From Endomychus coccineus (Eukaryota > Arthropoda > Insecta > Coleoptera > Endomychidae): a stretch of DNA of 64,000 nucleotides. Made by a program: the position numbers and the translations under genes. Shown piece after piece: positions 1 through 13,500 of the stretch; position 1 is the first letter of the stretch; each line of letters begins with the position of its first letter. The notes under the pieces are model-generated. The model saw only the letters and a program-made list of their open reading frames with translations. It ran no database searches and was not told the DNA's origin. Location of the stretch: contig OY294067.1 of the NCBI GenBank assembly GCA_958510875.1, positions 55,378,039-55,442,038 of the forward strand, read 5' to 3'.

Positions 1-786
1 AAGTATAGATTATACAATTAAAAATCGTCATGCTTGATGGACAATTTTATAAAAGTTTGGACGAAGATGATGAAGTTCAATAAAAACATTGTTTCTATTG
101 AATCCCCAATGTTCATAAGCACGCCAGTATTTTTCTATGCTAGAAAACCCATCAGTTATAAGTCAATTTCAATGAATCTGAAAGGGTGGCCACACTCACG
201 TGAGGGTTAAGCCAGAAGATATTGAATGTGTTTCCTCCTCACTTCCAGAATCGACATCTTAAAAGGTTTTTCAAAAAATAATGTTCATTCTGTATAACCA
301 AAATCATATGATTCGTGCAATATTTGGGACGTCAATTATCAGACAAATCGATAAAAAATTGTGCCCGAGGGCGATTTTGAACTTTTTCTTCATAAAGGTA
401 AGGCAGTCTTTGAATATGGACATTATAAGATATTAGAACATTTTCAGATGAAACTTTTTCGTTGTGAAAAATGATATCCACATAAAATCCATCGTTTTAG
501 TATTTTACAGCATACTGTATGTACATTTGTCAATATCTTATAGTTTTGTGTTTGATTTGGAGCAGTTCTGTTGTGTTTATGTTCAGTATGCTGTACATTC
601 ATAATTTAGTTCTTGGATGGTAAATTTAAATATTTCCTCAAACTTCGGACAATATTAAAAATGTTCAAACCCAGATTTGAAAATCGATCTGATTACATGT
701 TTCACTTTTGAAAAAGGAAAACGATTAAGACATTGAGGAATTTAGCGATGATGAATTTTGAAATAGTTATCAAATAACAAAGTATA
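1..786. other. intergenic, no gene recognised
   Basis: AT-rich DNA. On the - strand an open stretch of about 44 codons ends near position 29, and the preceding sequence (around 147-150) could be a splice acceptor. It might be a terminal exon of an unidentified gene, but I recognise no family and see no second exon. Confidence 0.3.
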
Positions 787-1057
787 CCGTAGCAATGCCA
801 AGAAAACAAAGTCGCTCAACTTTGTCACCTATCCCCAGAAAAAATGCGAGACAAGACCTTCAGATGCGGTTGAATTCTATACGATTGACCATTTGACAGA
901 GCATGATGGCAAAAAGGAACCACTCGATGTAAAACAGTGGACTACTACAGGGAGATCTCATTACAAATGCCTAAAGTGTAACATTAATTTATGTTTATCG
1001 AAGGAGAGAAATTGTTCCACAGAACTTCATTTGAAAAATTGTATGTCTAGTTATTGA
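787..1057 (+). pseudogene. piggyBac-like transposase C-terminal fragment
   Basis: One open frame ending at a TGA at 1055-1057 encodes a cysteine-rich tail with the pattern KCLKCNINLC, then ERNCSTELH. This resembles the C-terminal zinc-binding domain of piggyBac-type transposases (C-x2-C ... LC ... C ... H). No upstream DDD catalytic core is visible, so this is a decayed 5'-truncated remnant. Assignment rests on the spacing of the Cys/His residues only; an unrelated zinc-binding exon is possible. Confidence 0.45.
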
Positions 1058-3080
1058 ATTTCAACGACTATTCTACAATGTGTTCTTGTTTTATCCTTAA
1101 GTTTTGACTGAATGTGCAGAATACCGTACAATAATGTTATGGTTATTTCTAATAATATAATAAATAATACAAAAAATGTTAAGTATTTGACACATTCCAA
1201 TGATAGCATAATCGTGAAAAAATTTTTTTAAGCAATTCGAATTATGCCAGGTCTGAAGTGAAGCAAAATTTAATGTACACCATAGTGTACACCAGCTCAG
1301 AATGGGTTAAATTTTGTTTTGAAACTGGTGACAATACCTTGCTTAAACTTATTCTGCCTGACCGTATGAATTAGAGTTTGAATTAAATTTTATTACAATT
1401 TTCCAACTTCGTCTCTTTTGAGTTCTGGTATTTTTGTTACTGCTTGTAACGTAATTAACGTGCGAAACTACGAATCGATTCCGATTTTTTAAAGAAATTC
1501 TCCATATAAATTTGACAGAATCTTCAAAAAAATTGTAACTCTATTCATTGTATCGTTTGTTACAAGATTAAGGTTATGAACAAGACTATATATATAATTT
1601 ACAATGTCGATTTTTGTTTATGTTTATTCATCGTTTTTGAACGGACCATTGATTATATCTGCATCTTCATACTCTTGCCCATTTTATTTTTTATATAGTC
1701 AAGTATTTTGATATCCCCAAAATCACTCTCAAAATTTTCCTATTCAGATCAAATTGATCTTTAACATTGACTGTTATTCAACATACTAAGACCAGATGTT
1801 GTTGGTGGACTTTGTGGGTCCGTAATCATACCTCTGGAAACTATATTTAACAATACTTTTGCATATTCCATGTCAAAATTGGAGTGCCTATATAGCTAGC
1901 AGATACAATGTGAATAACTGGAACGTGAATATGTGAATAAGTAGCACCATAATATGGATTAAGGCATTTTGTTTGGGATATAAGCCGAATACTATGAATG
2001 TTGGGAGTTTCATGTTATTTAAATTTTAAGAATAGTACCTAGGTAATGTACACATGAGAATATATTTTGGCAAAATCATAGCCTCAAACATAACAATTAT
2101 TACTAAGATAATAGAGTAGTAAAGCTGGAATAATACTTACCAAAAGCATAAAATTGCAAATCACCAATATGGCTTTACTGACGCCCAAACTAACTACACT
2201 ACTCATGATTCACACAAAATTCAGTACGTTTCCATATCAATTCACGTTTAATCTATCCATTTAATAACATCACGTTCTGAGTTAGTTGGTAATTGGAAGT
2301 AATATATTGGTGTAAAGAACCGAGTACGTTATACATTCACTATATAATAAATTAAAAACATCAATTCTCAAGAAGAGTAAGAGAACTACGAACTAGTTAA
2401 CGAGTTAACCCTAAGAATGTAATGTCATGATATGAATAACAACGTGAATTGGAATCAGACAGGAAGGAAATAACAATTAGCAGAGCATAAAAAAGTGGGG
2501 TGGTGCTTCATGCATTGAGAACATCATATGAAAGTTTGAATCTGTTTAAGAACAAAAAGGTTTATTTTAGTTCATTGTGCATGTATAGTATAGGGCTGTA
2601 TAAATCCCCTCAGACTAAGTAATCTTGCTCTGAGGTAGGTATAATTCATTATCTATATTATTTCTAGCTTGTCTTTCAGAAAACTCAAGAATAGGCCAGT
2701 CATTTAGTCTTGCGATGCTGAAATGAATGGGAAGTTTGATATTAATGCTGTAATCAATGGATATTGGCCCAAAATCAACTTTTGGACAAAATCAAAGTAT
2801 GGGATCAATTGTTTATTCAACTGTTTATAGTCAAAAAATAGATTTCTTTGCTATAAAACGCAAAAGAATCAATCAATGGATTTTCGAATCTCGGGATTCA
2901 TAAGAAAGGTTTAATCAAGACGCGTCGTTTGAATCTACCTTTTATGTTTTCCATATAATTTGTTATAAGCAATAAAAGTCTTTTTAAGCTATATTGCATA
3001 TAGCTTTTATCGCGGGCTTTGAGCGCGGCGACCCAATCATGAAATTCCGTAACGAAAAATAACAGGAACTCGTTTATGTT
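1058..3080. other. intergenic, nothing recognised
   Basis: About 2 kb of AT-rich sequence with no long open frame on either strand, no clear repeat structure and no RNA gene that I can see. Confidence 0.4.
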
Positions 3081-3092
3081 GCGCTCTCTCGG

Positions 3093-3960
3093 GTGACTAA
3101 TATTGAAAAATTGTATATCACGACAAAAAACGATAATTCTACATTCAAGTTTTATAATAATCGAAGGCAAGCTGCATCGACTGCATCTTTGTTGCAAGAA
3201 TTCAAAAGACTGCCTTTAAATAGTGTTCAGACGACAGCTCAAAGTGTCTTAGATTTCCTTAGTAATAGAAATGGCATTTCAACAATGACTTTCAATTGCC
3301 AAAGTCTAAATAGTCACAAATACGATTTACAAGATTCAGTTACGAGACAAACAAATGTGTTACTTCTTACCGAATCTTGCATGGCTATCATGCGCCATCC
3401 GATTGAAATACCTAATTTCAATTGTATTGTTCAATTCAAACGAGATACTGTTCCAAAAGGTGGGGTAGCTATTTACGAAAATAATAATAATGTAACTAAT
3501 ATTATGACTCCGAATATTGAAATAAATATTGCACACGTTAGCGATGTTAATGTTAGGCGCTCATTTTTGGAGATATTTGTGCGTGCTAATGCAACCTTAG
3601 AAATGGCCTACACATAGTTATGGTAGCAATTTACATTTCTCCGAATCCAAAATTGGACGAGGTAGAGCATTTTATTCATCGCACTTTACTGGAGTACACT
3701 GAAGAAGGGTCGAAAATACTTGGTACAAATGGTAATAAATTTCCACTTATCTTGGCTGGCGATTTCAACATCAACTTCGCTGATAAAAAAATCAGAGCGG
3801 TTGACAACTTTTCTTTCTTAAAAATTGAATTTGAAAATGAATAATGATCCACAAGAATCCACAACAAAATATGGGGCCACCATTGACGCGGTATGTTCCA
3901 GATATTGTCTCTTATTTCAGTTACCATAAACCTATAGTTTCAATGATAACAATTTCCTGA
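3093..3960 (+). pseudogene. Helentron-type endonuclease domain remnant (Helitron superfamily)
   Basis: The frame from 3093 to 3617 carries the start of an exonuclease/endonuclease/phosphatase fold: MTFNCQSLNSHKYDL near 3284, LLLTES, then KGGVAIY. After a stop, the next frame (3620-3844) continues with VAIYISPNP and AGDFNINF, the metal-binding GDFN motif. Past another stop, 3842-3945 reads NNDPQESTTKYGATIDAV and, one frame over, SYHKPIVS, the end of the domain. This order matches the C-terminal endonuclease of Helentron-like Rep/helicase proteins. The 5' segment before the endonuclease may be the end of the helicase. Several stops and frameshifts show it is dead. A LINE endonuclease is less likely because no reverse transcriptase follows. 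Confidence 0.7.
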
Positions 3961-6239
3961 ATAACCTACATGTATTGTAAGATAATTAAAATATTTTAAA
4001 CGATATTAACTTCTCATTTATTCAATAAAAGAAAAAAATTTGTTTTCTTATCGGTCACCACGCTCAAAAAGTGTAACTTGAATCAATATCAAAGAAAAAA
4101 AAATACTGCATAAATTAAAAATAAATAAATAATTATAATTGCATAAGTTGAGAAAAATGCTATGCAATAGCTTCACCGCGGCTGTCCCCGAGTGCCACAC
4201 GTTTTTTTTTTACTATTTTTTATACTGTTATAGACTTTTTAATTTCTATCGTTTGTACTAGATTAGACAGACCGAACTTGCTCTGATAACCAGGGAAAGG
4301 TCTCTGAAATCATTTTCTATTGCTTCAATTAATCGCTCTAAATAAACAATTTGTGATCAAAAAATTATTGTACTTTCGGGACTATCTTTATGCATTATTA
4401 GATTCATCTTAGCACGCCCAGTACTGTTATTGTTTATAATAAATTATATGAAAAACATAAAAGGTCGCTATTGCTCTCAAACGACCAAGCTGTTTATTAG
4501 TTTGTTTTTTAGAGCATACAAATCTGTGTTAGATAGTTGAATAAACAATTGATCTGATACTTTGATTTTGTCTAATTGTCTAAAACATGATTTTAGTATG
4601 ATTTGGACCAAAATCTATCGATTTCAGCAAAGTATCAACCTCTCGTCAATGTCTAGAATAGATGAATGATAATAAGTATGGTTTTCTTTCAAGCATTTAA
4701 ACGACATTGTTTGATAGCAGAACTAAGTATATTGTGTAAGAAGACCTTTAACAACAATAAACACTTAGGTACATGACCATTATAGGAGAATATTTATAAC
4801 ATAAAGCATTATTGGGTAAACTCTAATATTAAGTTTCATGCAGTCAAAGACGAAGTCGATTTAGCTTAAATAATTTGTGATTGATTGATCACCAGATTGT
4901 GGAGCCAATCCATCTTCTCCGGGATCGTATTTTTAAGAGGCATCGGTTTTAGCAATCTTGGTAGTTGAATGTTTACTTTAATGTGGAACATTTCGGGAGT
5001 GATCTTATTATCCGGAGCAAAAACAGCATATTTAAAATTTCGACATAATTTACTCAAACTAAAAATGTGTGAATACAGATCCAGCATCACAGGATATTCA
5101 ATATAATGAATGGAAAAGGAATAAAATGAACCAAACAAGTCTCAATGTCCTATGATATCTCATTTTTAAACAAATTAAAATACAATTACTTTGTAGTGCA
5201 ATTTCAAAATTGAATAAGTAATTCTTTCTTCAATTGCATGTTTTCCAAAATGAACTAGTCGAAACTCCAACAAATAAAATAAGTAATTGCATTTTTGTTT
5301 TAATATATTTTTATTCAAATGATAAATATAACTCAGAAGGAAGTGTCAATATATTTGGTAAAATCAGTGAAGTTTGATTTAATAACCATGGTTGCCAATT
5401 AGTAATAATTAGTTTTGAGATTTTTCAATTCTCAAGTAGGATGTTCTGAATTGTGAAAATTAGATTGAGAATTAGCTATTTCTTGAGAAAATTTATAAAA
5501 AAAATTATACACAAGGGAAATGATTAAAACATTCTCAATTTAATAAAAGTGTTTGATTTTAGTTTTGTTGGGTTGCTCTCTAAATGCATAATTTGATGCC
5601 TTCTGGTGATAAGGAAGAATTTTGCTTGTAGCTAAATGTTAATTCGTTAATAGTCAAATTCTTTGTACCGATCTTCTATATTATAATAGGTACTAACTTT
5701 GTGAACTTTCTTGGATCGAAGGGTAGCTTGTTAAGGCAATAAATAACCGAATTGATAGTGATCTATGTTTAAAACTGAATAATTGAATGTTAAAATGAGC
5801 AGTTTCATCTTAGAAATTTAATATTTTAAGAACTTTATCATTTTGCCGATACTTAAACCATTTACGATGATATTCAGTTTCCCGCATGTTTTCGTTCTAG
5901 TGAATTTCTATATTTGGTCTCATCTTTTTCAGTAAATATCCTGAGAAAGTTGTTACACTCGTGCGTCGTGTTTATTTTGATCTTTGTAAAGTAGTGAGCT
6001 GTAAACTCGTGCTTCGTACGTTAAGTACGGAAAGGTACCGGGCTTGTGAGTGATCCGAAAACGAAAATTTCCTTGAACTTATTTGTTATTCTCCTATTGA
6101 ACTTTCTCAGAAGTTAATGTTGAATGGGAATTGCCATTTTGTTATGGAGGCAAAGAGTCATCGGTTTTTTATATCTCTCTACAACTGCAGAAAATTACCC
6201 TTTTTACATTTTTCAAAACATCTTTAAATTTATCAGAAA
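3961..6239. other. intergenic, nothing recognised
   Basis: AT-rich DNA. A 90-codon open stretch on the - strand (4866-5138) matches no family I know and has no splice context or partner exon. Confidence 0.35.
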
Positions 6240-7225
6240 TTACAAATTTTGGGCGCGGTAGCCCCGTTTCGAGTGGTATTTTTGACATTCCTCTTCAGTT
6301 TTTCAAATGGACTTATATTGTTTTATACAACCATAATGACAACCGTGTTTTTCTGGTTATAGATATGTATTAGATGTATATGTATATTCAACTTATACAT
6401 GTGTTCGAAATTTTCATTTTAATCTTCAAGTATCGTCATTGATGTAAAATCGCAGTTACAGTTTATTTCTATGGCAAATTTTGATAGTTCATGTGACAAA
6501 AGATGTCATCAGTATGAAACATACAGTTGTGAGATATATTTCCAATATATTTTCTGTTCCTACAATCATTTTTTGACCAGCAGGAGTGTCCGAATGCTAT
6601 TTTACTAACAAAAGTGAAGGAATTCTCGCGATCAATTGATCAAAGCTTTTTGAGATGATCTGTGTGTAGAAACTGTGGAGACTATATTGCGCCTTTCCTA
6701 TTGGTCGTATTGTTTTGAAATTTTGCAAATCATTCTAGTTGTGAAAATAGGAACTGTATTGTTTTTGGAAGCGTCACTCCCGTTTCAATTGGTATTTTTG
6801 ATATTCATCTTCAGTTTTCAAATGTACAGTATTCTATTTGAACCATAGTGACAATAACCGTATTTTTCTGGTTTTAAATATATATCACAGGTATATATTC
6901 AACCTGCAGAAGTGTCATCGTCATCGATTTGACGTCACACTTTATTTTAAACGTTTACTCTGTGGCAAATTTTGATAGTATGAATAATTTTGAATTTCAA
7001 CCAGGGGGGTGTCAGTATAAAATACATTATGTAGACCATTTCAATAAAACTTTAATGCAACATAAAGTATAATTAAACGTCTTTCATTCGCGATTTCTAA
7101 ATCATCTCCTAAATATTTTCTGTTCTTACAACCATAAATTTAATCTGCAGAAATCTTCGTTATAGCTACTTTGTCAACAAAAATCAGGGAATTCAATGAT
7201 CGATTGTTCACAGTTCATTTATTAT
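6240..7225. repeat. diverged tandem duplication, period about 516 bp
   Basis: Two direct copies can be aligned by eye. The block starting near 6250 (CCCCGTTTCGAGTGGTATTT) recurs near 6766, and the two share later landmarks: the TTTTTCTGGTT segment, TGGCAAATTTTGATAGT, and ATATTTTCTGTTC. The copies have drifted with many small indels. Coding capacity is not evident. It may be two copies of an old dispersed element or a local duplication. Confidence 0.55.
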
Positions 7226-9280
7226 ATTAGTTGAAAACAAAATAAAGAATGGACGAAATTCCGAAAATCTCATATAGTTAGAGTATACAATCGAATACTC
7301 TTCGAAATGACGTATCACTTGCCCCCACATTCAATTCAAAATAATTTGAAGGGTAGTTGTCAATGCAAAGAGATTTGAAGTGGGGAACAATTAGTATGTC
7401 AAGAGTGTCGTTCCAAAAGCAAAATTCGATCTGTCCGAGTTTGTTGAAATAAATATGTCGCTGTATAGGAATGATTGCATTACCTAAGATCATCGAAGTT
7501 AAGATAACGTCGTTTCCAACGTCTATAATTCTCAAACTCTCAACTTTGAAACTCAAGTGTGATAAATTTCTGAAATCAGCAAACGCATTATTCGATAATT
7601 TGTTTATTACGTATGAAAACTGGTAAGCGCTGTCCCCTCAACCGCATTGATTTAAATTTATTATAATTGACAGATTGGAAAAGCCCACTCAAATGATACA
7701 GTCTAACTGTATCTCTTGATATCACTAAGGGAAGAGGTTAATTTATAAAAGAAAGTAATATTGACAAAAGTATTATGTAGAAAGTATTTCGGATAAAAAT
7801 AATTATATTTTATTTCAAATGGATTCGCATGCATGCGTTGATCTGCATCGGTTTAATGGTTATTGTTATTCATTAATATTAATTGTAAATTTTAACATTA
7901 GATAGAATACATAGTTGAGAGCAGTTGTGTTGTCTATTCATTGCAGAATTGGACAAGAGGAATGTTTCGAAGCAAAACATTTCAGAGCCTAAAATTCTAG
8001 GGTGAAAAACCTAGGAGAGGAGGAAACATTGGAAATTTGTAAAGGTTTGGACGCTTTAGGTATCACGAAAGACCTCATTGGGCAAAATGTCCCACAACTT
8101 CGGCGTTCGTTAGAAAAATTAAGTCTGGTAGAAAGAACGGCAAGTTTCGAGCTTGACAATAAAGGAAAGAACAGCCTGAGCTAGTCTAGTCTCTCTACCT
8201 GGAATCTCTCGTGGTAGAATAACAGATGAGATATTCAATGAACACCATGGGAATATCTATAGAACACGGAGGGATCGTTCACCTTTCTACGATGTTCTAG
8301 TTTCTAGTCTAGACTGGTCACTGAATTCGTAAGTTTGACAGCACCAGCCAGTCGAATCTCTTCTGAATAAAATCTGATAGCTTCAGCGTATTTTAGGAAC
8401 TTAACAAACGTGTGAACAGTACTCGGGGAGGGGTTGAGTCTGTGCTTTGTACATTATGAGGAGCTGCTGGGATGTAAAGTAGCTCTTGGCATGGAGTAGT
8501 GAACGAAGTTTCTATGAAGCAATTTTCCCAATGCACCTTCCTCATTTCTGATTGCGTGTATCGAAGTTTCGCCCCTCCATTATTGATAATAATAATCCTG
8601 GTTCCGTAATTTCTCATGACGCGTTGACTTTGTGAAGAACGGAATTATATAACCTCTTTATGACCTGTAAAACCCTCTGGTCACTGATTTTTTTGATGTA
8701 AAACGAATCATCCCCGAGATGACCGGTCAGACCAAGGGTTTGGTAAAAGAATTCAAGTTCAATAGATTAGTCCAGTGCAATCTTCAACGTTCTCCCTAAT
8801 TTCCAATCCAACGTGATTGAGAACACTGCCAATTGGTCCGGTGTAGCCCAACGAGGTGTATAGACCTCTTTGGTGTAGCCGAGCGATTCAACATATATGC
8901 AGTACAGGGGAGATAGTTTTGAACTTCAAATTCTATATAGATGAGTATTTGGAATACGGTTTGATGGTGACTTAATAATACGTCGATATTCGAGGGATAG
9001 AACAAGAAATAGCGAACATAGTATCATTAATAATTTGGAACTTTTGCACATAATCGTGATATCCAGTCGCCTTGATTGAAATTTTCAACGTTATATAGTT
9101 CTGCCTTTTTCGAAATGGTGCAACAATGTTTTCATTACAGATTGATTATTATAATAAAGGAATAATCCTCCAATACAATCCCATCTTAACACTAATTATA
9201 CAAAACATTGTTAATAGTTGCCATAGCTTCCTCTGTCACTCATTTATACCGGTAAGTGACAGTGACTTTGCTATATTGTT
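7226..9280. other. intergenic, nothing recognised
   Basis: Contains only short open stretches (for example 8002-8184 on + and 7278-7556 on -) with no recognisable domain. Much of 7900-8650 is less AT-rich than its surroundings, which could mean an old element, but no terminal repeats were found. Confidence 0.3.
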
Positions 9281-9289
9281 TATAGGTCA

Positions 9290-9800
9290 AGTGTGCAAAA
9301 TTTCATCAAGATTGGTACTTATCTACTTCAGGGTGTGGCAAAGAGGGATATGATAATTTTCAATTTAAATCCCATGTTGAAAGTGAGTTTTCTCTTGTTT
9401 TGGAGGTTAAGTTTTCGAAATTTCTTTAAAATCGGCATTTGTCTGGTTTGAAGGATGATTAAAGGAGTTGGGAGTTTTCCGAAGTCTCATGTAGACAATG
9501 ACTTTCCTCTTGTTTTGAAGGTCGGTGGGGAAGATTCAATCAAGATCGGTACTTTTCTGCCTTAAGGGGTGTGCTTATCTCCTTTAAGGGGTGTGATATC
9601 TGTTTTACGGGGTGTGGAACAGGGATGCGGTGATTTTTTCGAGATTTCATGAATTTCCTCTTGTTTGAGAGTTCACGCGTGAAAAATTTTATGACGATCA
9701 CTACTTATTTGTGTCAAGGGGTGGGAAAAAGGTATGTAGTAGTGTTTTCAAAAACTCATGTAGAACGTGATTCAAGTATAAGGCATAGAGGTAATATACC
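9290..9800. repeat. degenerate short tandem repeat, unit roughly 110-150 bp
   Basis: Related segments recur at about 9388, 9501 and 9652, each with TTCCTCTTGTTTTGAAGGT or a near variant. Each is followed by an AT-rich stretch and a G-rich GGGGTGTGG-like run. The units are diverged and unequal in length. No coding signal. Confidence 0.5.
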
Positions 9801-9820
9801 TATTATTTTACATGTTATCT

Positions 9821-10093
9821 CCAAAGAGTTCTATATATAGAGTAGACAACTAAGCCTTTCACTGGTATGTTAACGGACATTCTGTCCTTCTCGCACATGT
9901 ACTGCACTCTCACTCGCACGATGTGCGCGCGTTATACTTATTTTTGTATTCTTAGACTCTTTGTGATAGAAGGGGAGACCTTGCGAGTGAGAGCGCACTA
10001 ACATGTGCGAGAAGGACGGAATGTCCGACTAGTTACCAGCGCTTTCCTATGCTCAATACACTACTTGTCTATTCTATATATAGAACTCTTTGG
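9821..10093. mobile_element. MITE with inverted ends just upstream of Elp4
   Basis: The ends form an inverted pair: CCAAAGAGTTCTATATATAG on the left and its complement finishing CTATATATAGAACTCTTTGG on the right. Inside, a second inverted pair of GC-richer sequence (GTCCTTCTCGCACATGT with CTCACTCGCAC, and complements) flanks a short AT-rich centre. Flanks read TTATCT and TTATTT, a possible degenerate target duplication. The 273-bp length and lack of coding capacity fit a MITE. It ends about 325 bp before the Elp4 start codon. Confidence 0.7.
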
Positions 10094-10417
10094 TTATTTC
10101 TAAGAATAATGGTTTACTATGACATGAGACTAATTTAAGTTGTTACTCTATGTCAAAAAATTTCCTTAGTCAATGTTCCCCTTGTGCTTAACTAGTAACC
10201 ACAAAACCACATATTTGTTCTTCTGTGTTTATTCAATCCGAATGATAACCTCATTTTATGTTTCATCATTTCCTTATCGTTACTCATTGTTTAATTCCAG
10301 TTGCAGTACATTCTCTTAAATTCAATTGTTATTTAGAGGACAGATTGATGCATCCCAGTTAACTTGAGTAAATGGTGTCAATATATTTCTACTAAAAAAG
10401 AAATCAGGAAATGAACT

Positions 10418-10523
10418 ATGGAGAGAAGAACAAGTATGGGCTGTATTACAGGAACAAAGTTGGTTTCTCAAACATCACAGGTAGTGGTATCTTCTGGTAT
10501 TCCAGCTTTGGATGACCTCCTAG
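10418..10523 (+). CDS. Elp4: Elp4 coding exon 1
   Basis: Encodes MERRTSMGCITGTKLVSQ onward to the first half of the LLGGG turn. Ends in phase 1 at a GTACG donor. The following intron is only 54 bp. Confidence 0.93.
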
Positions 10524-13500
10524 GTACGAAACCGTTTTTATAGCAATTGAAACTATTAATAAGAAATAATATTTTAGGGGGAGGCTTACCCATGGGAACT
10601 GTTGCTTTAATAGGTAAATATGTATTATTTTAACTTTTTTATTCCTGAACATGGTCACTTTTGCTGCTCTGGAGCCACAGCTTTCTACTATAAAATTCGT
10701 TAAAGTGTTAGTTACATGCTCCTCACACGTATCATATTTGAGGCTATTTTTTCAAATATGATAAGTGTGTGTAAGTTTTAATGGTCTACAATCAGAATCA
10801 CATTTCAAATGAGAGTATGACATTGTACCTGATAGTTTTTGTTGTAGCCAATTTAAAGTATTTGATTTATGAAATTTGGCTTCGAAAATGTCAATGTGCA
10901 AAGATGGCAAAACAATAATTTTGAGCAATTAAACTTTGCTGTTCTCATAAGTTCAAATTTGTGTTTTATTACCATTTTTCAACAGTATATTATGTTATAA
11001 GAAGCTAAAAAATATTTATGTAGCGAGGCAGTCCAGCCGCGCTACACCAAATCACAGCTCTGATTAACGTACAATTTTTATTCAAACGACAAATAAATCT
11101 AAGAATAATTAAAAATTTGGGTAATCTTAAATTTTGGGATCGTGTTTCAGTGAACGAACAACTCTGCTAAAAGTTGACAGCTATTTTGACCCTTTGGTCT
11201 TTTCAGAGTTTTGTTGAAATCTTAATCTCATCTTTTGTATGCAATTCTATCAAAATATGAATCTATGCTTTGATAGCTGCTGCTAGTGAGTTATTAATTT
11301 AGTCTATGAAGAACGGGCAGAACTGTTGCCACAGAGCTCTGCTGAAAAGTAGGCATCACAGCAGCTACCAACTCTTGCAGCTTTGTTCAAATCGTTTTTG
11401 CGAGTTTTATTTTATACATTTTTGTAATATTTTCTTCCATTTATGCAAATATTATTTTCAATTAAGTATATTTGTCATTAGCAATGGAAGTATTTTACCT
11501 AATGAAATTGAAGGCCATGATTCTGGAATTTTTCTTACATGTCATATTTTAATTTCAGAGGAAGACATACATGGTTCATACTCTAAATTGATGTTTAAAT
11601 ATTTTGTTGCCGAAGGATTGGTATCGAATCATTCCATATTTGTAGCTAGTCAAGACTCAAGTCCACATGATATAGTAAGTTTCATTTTAAAAGTCCTGGT
11701 TAATACAATTTACATACTGCATTCTTGAGACCTATTATCTATCATGAATTCAAGTATAGTTAATGCTTAAATTCAAAAACGAATTAGAAATAAAAATGAA
11801 ACCAGATTTAATAATAGAATAGCATTGGTTTCCTAAGGAAAGTTTTACTTGTTGAACTTAAAAACATCAACATCAAGTTGCCTGGACAGATGGAAAGTAT
11901 GTAGATTTTTGTTGTGGCAAAGTATGGACTATCCCAAATATTTTCATTATTAGTATTTATCCAAAAAAGTATCTCAAATTTGTTCTTTAGTTCCCTTCAT
12001 TTTGTCTGTTTTAACAAATTAAATTATCTATAATTCTAGATTATGTAAGTACTGTGTACAATATGTTTTGAATAATATGTAACTGAATAAGGCTATAATC
12101 ATCCAATTACCAAAAAATATATAACTTATCAAAATCAAATTGAAACAAAAACTGAAGTAAATCCATGCACATGTATCATATTAGGCGACAGATAATTCTT
12201 ACAGCTGCTTGGGCAATTTCATGAAAAATCAAAAATTTAGTGGCCCAATTTTGAAGTTCTCGCTAAAATCGACCATAATGATAGACTCCAGTTCAGTGCA
12301 TCCAACTGTAGAACGAAGTAACGGAAGGAATAACTTTTGCATTGTTATGGAAGTCTAGACGTTCACTTCTATATCATGCCCTAATAATGTACATCAGCAT
12401 TATCCTCAAGTATATATTTGCACAGTTACTTGACCACTATTCTAGTGCACAGAGTCTGTCTAATAGTTCAGGCAATAAGCCGGGAAAAAGACCATGATGA
12501 AAAAAAAATATATAGTAGTATTTTGTTCCTAATACCCCATAGATCATTCATGACTATCAAGATCGCGGGGGTCGACCTTTGTACCCCCCAAAACGGGGTT
12601 TCAACCCCTCAGCATTCTTATAAAAACAATCCAAAAGCTTAGAAAATTAATGAACTAAGATCCGAAAATAACCCCTAGTATGTTTTTTGGGTCGCTGATC
12701 ACGATTCCGTAGTTAGTTTTCTCGGAAAACTCCCTCCAGATGGGAAATTTGGAAAATTTATATATAATATACAGGTTGTCCCAGGTTTTAGTAGCAGAAC
12801 TTCAACAGTCGATAGAAAATTTGATTTTGAGACAAAAAGTTCCCATTAACATATATGCACAGACGCTTAGTTTTTGAGATACAGGGTGTTGAAATTGAAA
12901 AAAAAAATTTGTTTTTTACAAATATCTCCGGAACCGTTTATCGTACAAAAAACAGCTTCTGTGAGCATTCTCTACTCATAGTAAGCTATGTTCTGTGCGA
13001 TAAAATTTTTTTTTATAGCCATAATTGGTGAAGATTTTGAAGGGGAAGTGGGTGTTTTTCTCTCCAACTTCTACGTCACTGGAAAAATACGGTTTTGAGA
13101 CAACCATTTGAACCACCAATGTTTTCTACACGAAAAAGGTACTCTTGGTCATAAGCTCTAAAGTTGACCGTTTTCGAGAAAAATCAACTTTTATGTTGAA
13201 AAACATGGTCAATTCTTTGAAATAAAATTTATTTTTTACTAATTAAACAAAATTTATTTAATCGTTAGAAAACCAAAAAATTGACCATGTTTTTCAACAT
13301 AAAAGTTGATTTTTCTCGAAAACGGTCAACTTTAGAGCTTATGACCAGATGTACCTTTTTTGTATAGAAAACATTGGCGGTTCAAATGGTTGTCTCAAAA
13401 CCGTACTTTTTCCAGTGGCGTAGAAGTAGGGGAGAAAAACACCCACTACCTCTTCAAAATCTTCACCAATTATGACTAAAAAAAATTTTTTATCTCACAG

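Noticed and set aside
8002..8184. 60-codon frame with a charged, helical-looking sequence.
   Set aside because: No family match, starts without a clear ATG context, no neighbouring exon; not enough to call a gene.
11306..11728. 140-codon frame as an independent gene.
   Set aside because: Only 11559-11674 is coding (Elp4 exon 3, with proper acceptor and donor). The rest is intron read-through.
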